DNA from: Kangiella sp. HZ709
GTDB lineage: Bacteria; Pseudomonadota; Gammaproteobacteria; Enterobacterales; Kangiellaceae
Length of the DNA stretch: 64,000 nucleotides
Direction: 5' to 3'
Assembly: GCF_009674675.1 (NCBI RefSeq)
Contig: NZ_WKJC01000001.1
Coordinates: forward strand, 875,031-939,030
Shown: in pieces, positions 63,335 to 64,000 of the stretch
How the letters are laid out: each line of letters opens with the position of its first letter
Numbering within the stretch: position 1 is the stretch's first letter
Made by a program: the position numbers and the translations under genes
The notes under the pieces: model-generated
Told to the model about the DNA's origin: nothing
The model's database searches: none
What the model saw: only the letters and a program-made list of their open reading frames with translations

Positions 63335-64000
63335 TTATTGACTCTTTTGCAAGTCGAGCAATAAATTTAGCATAGTTTCTGCTGCTATTTGTTCAGCACT
63401 ACGACGACTTGCACCAGCTCCAACAGTAAGTTTTTTCCCCGAATACTCTACTTCACACTTTACCTCGAAATGTTGCTCATGAGCTTCACCAGTAACATTC
63501 GTAAGTTGATACTCTGGTAACTCCAGCTTTCTTGACTGTAGCCACTCTTGCAGGCGAGTTTTAGGATCTTTTACTAAGGTATCTATCGATAGTTGCTTCA
63601 ACCTATCTTCATATAAACCTAACGTGATGTCTTTTACTGATTCAAAACCAGAATCTTGATAAATAGCGCCTATTAGCGCTTCAAACGCATCGGCTAAGAT
63701 AGAGCCTCTGCGATAACCGCCAGTTTTGAGCTCTCCATCACCTAAAAACAAGCAATCTCCAAGTTCTATTTCTTGAGCAATAACCGATAAGGTTTTTCCT
63801 TTGACTAAGCTAGCCCTCAGACGGCTGAGCTTTCCTTCATCTACTTTAGGAAATTTTTCAAACAAGGCTTCGGCAATAACCATCCCCAAAATAGCATCAC
63901 CCAGAAACTCTAATCGTTCATTATGCTGACTGGAAGCGCTTCTGTGAGTTAAAGCTCGTTTAAAAAATGAAGTGTTTCTGAATTGATAACCAAGACGCCT
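63335..64000 (-). CDS. rnc: Ribonuclease III (N-terminus beyond the window)
   Basis: Double-strand-specific endoribonuclease that processes rRNA precursors and many mRNAs. 221 codons plus the stop are visible, and the frame continues past the right edge, so the start is not seen; only a few residues should be missing from a usual length near 225. The signature HNERLEFLGDAILGMVIAEALF holds the catalytic acidic residues, and the second catalytic Asp/Glu pair is in ILADAFEALIGAIYQDSGFE. The C-terminal double-stranded RNA-binding domain begins about PKTRLQEWLQSRKLELPEYQLTNV. It precedes era by 10 bases. Confidence 0.97.
   Translation of the reverse strand, partial: RRLGYQFRNTSFFKRALTHRSASSQHNERLEFLGDAILGMVIAEALFEKFPKVDEGKLSRLRASLVKGKTLSVIAQEIELGDCLFLGDGELKTGGYRRGSILADAFEALIGAIYQDSGFESVKDITLGLYEDRLKQLSIDTLVKDPKTRLQEWLQSRKLELPEYQLTNVTGEAHEQHFEVKCEVEYSGKKLTVGAGASRRSAEQIAAETMLNLLLDLQKSQ

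Noticed and set aside
22-64000. tRNA, rRNA and insertion sequence genes
   Set aside because: No tRNA cloverleaf ending in CCA, rRNA segment or transposase frame was recognised in any intergenic region on reading through.

Overview
This 64 kb window is a chromosomal segment of a Gram-negative gammaproteobacterium of fairly low GC content (short samples I counted by hand run from about 28 to 48 percent). The taxonomic clues are the complete ybgC-tolQRAB-pal-cpoB-queE-queC run, the rlmN-pilW-rodZ-ispG-hisS-yfgM-bamB-der run, pepA-holC-valS, lptFG, rnc-era-recO-pdxJ-acpS, and a fused aspartokinase/diaminopimelate decarboxylase. A marine lineage such as the Kangiellaceae (Kangiella, Aliikangiella) would fit, but that is inference from gene content and not a database match.

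Region 1 (1-14.6 kb) is accessory. It holds the end of an unknown gene tightly coupled to a patatin-like phospholipase, a small conserved hypothetical gene, a 2605-residue Sec-exported SpvB/Rhs polymorphic toxin whose last 279 residues are an uncharacterised tip, and a small gene overlapping its stop codon by ATGA that is the natural immunity candidate. On the other strand lie a 109-residue secreted protein and a 1332-residue hybrid two-component sensor/regulator (propeller, Y_Y_Y, His kinase, receiver, AraC-type DNA binding). A textbook intrinsic terminator hairpin sits inside the 5' end of the regulator's reading frame.

Region 2 (14.7-34 kb) is mostly core metabolism: a DUF885 peptidase-like protein, an RDD membrane protein, lptG/lptF (LPS export) divergent from pepA-holC-methyltransferase-valS, a small lipoprotein, the lysC-lysA fusion, tadA with a DUF805 gene, guaA, guaB and divergent xseA. 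Upstream of the lysC-lysA fusion is the best regulatory find of the window. A UUCG-capped terminator lies about 22 bases before the start codon, so transcription must read through it. It is preceded by a lysine-rich 25-codon leader ORF whose last codons can pair with the terminator's 5' arm. This has the layout of a ribosome-stalling lysine attenuator rather than a lysine riboswitch.

Region 3 (34-46.8 kb) carries der, bamB, yfgM, hisS, a DUF3224-type exported protein, ispG, rodZ, pilW/pilF, rlmN, ndk, an S41-like protease and queC/queE. Two copies of an 80-base structured repeat, with conserved ends and a stem that differs in sequence but keeps its pairing, lie a few bases after the stop codons of guaB and ndk.

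Region 4 (46.8-64 kb) holds the Tol-Pal envelope-division system with cpoB and ybgC, ruvB, a small membrane protein, an SGNH hydrolase, an ABC-F ATPase, an MBL-fold enzyme, an M28 peptidase, a glutathione peroxidase, an SDR oxidoreductase, and acpS-pdxJ-recO-era-rnc, with rnc cut by the window end. I saw no tRNA, rRNA, CRISPR array, insertion sequence or replication origin.
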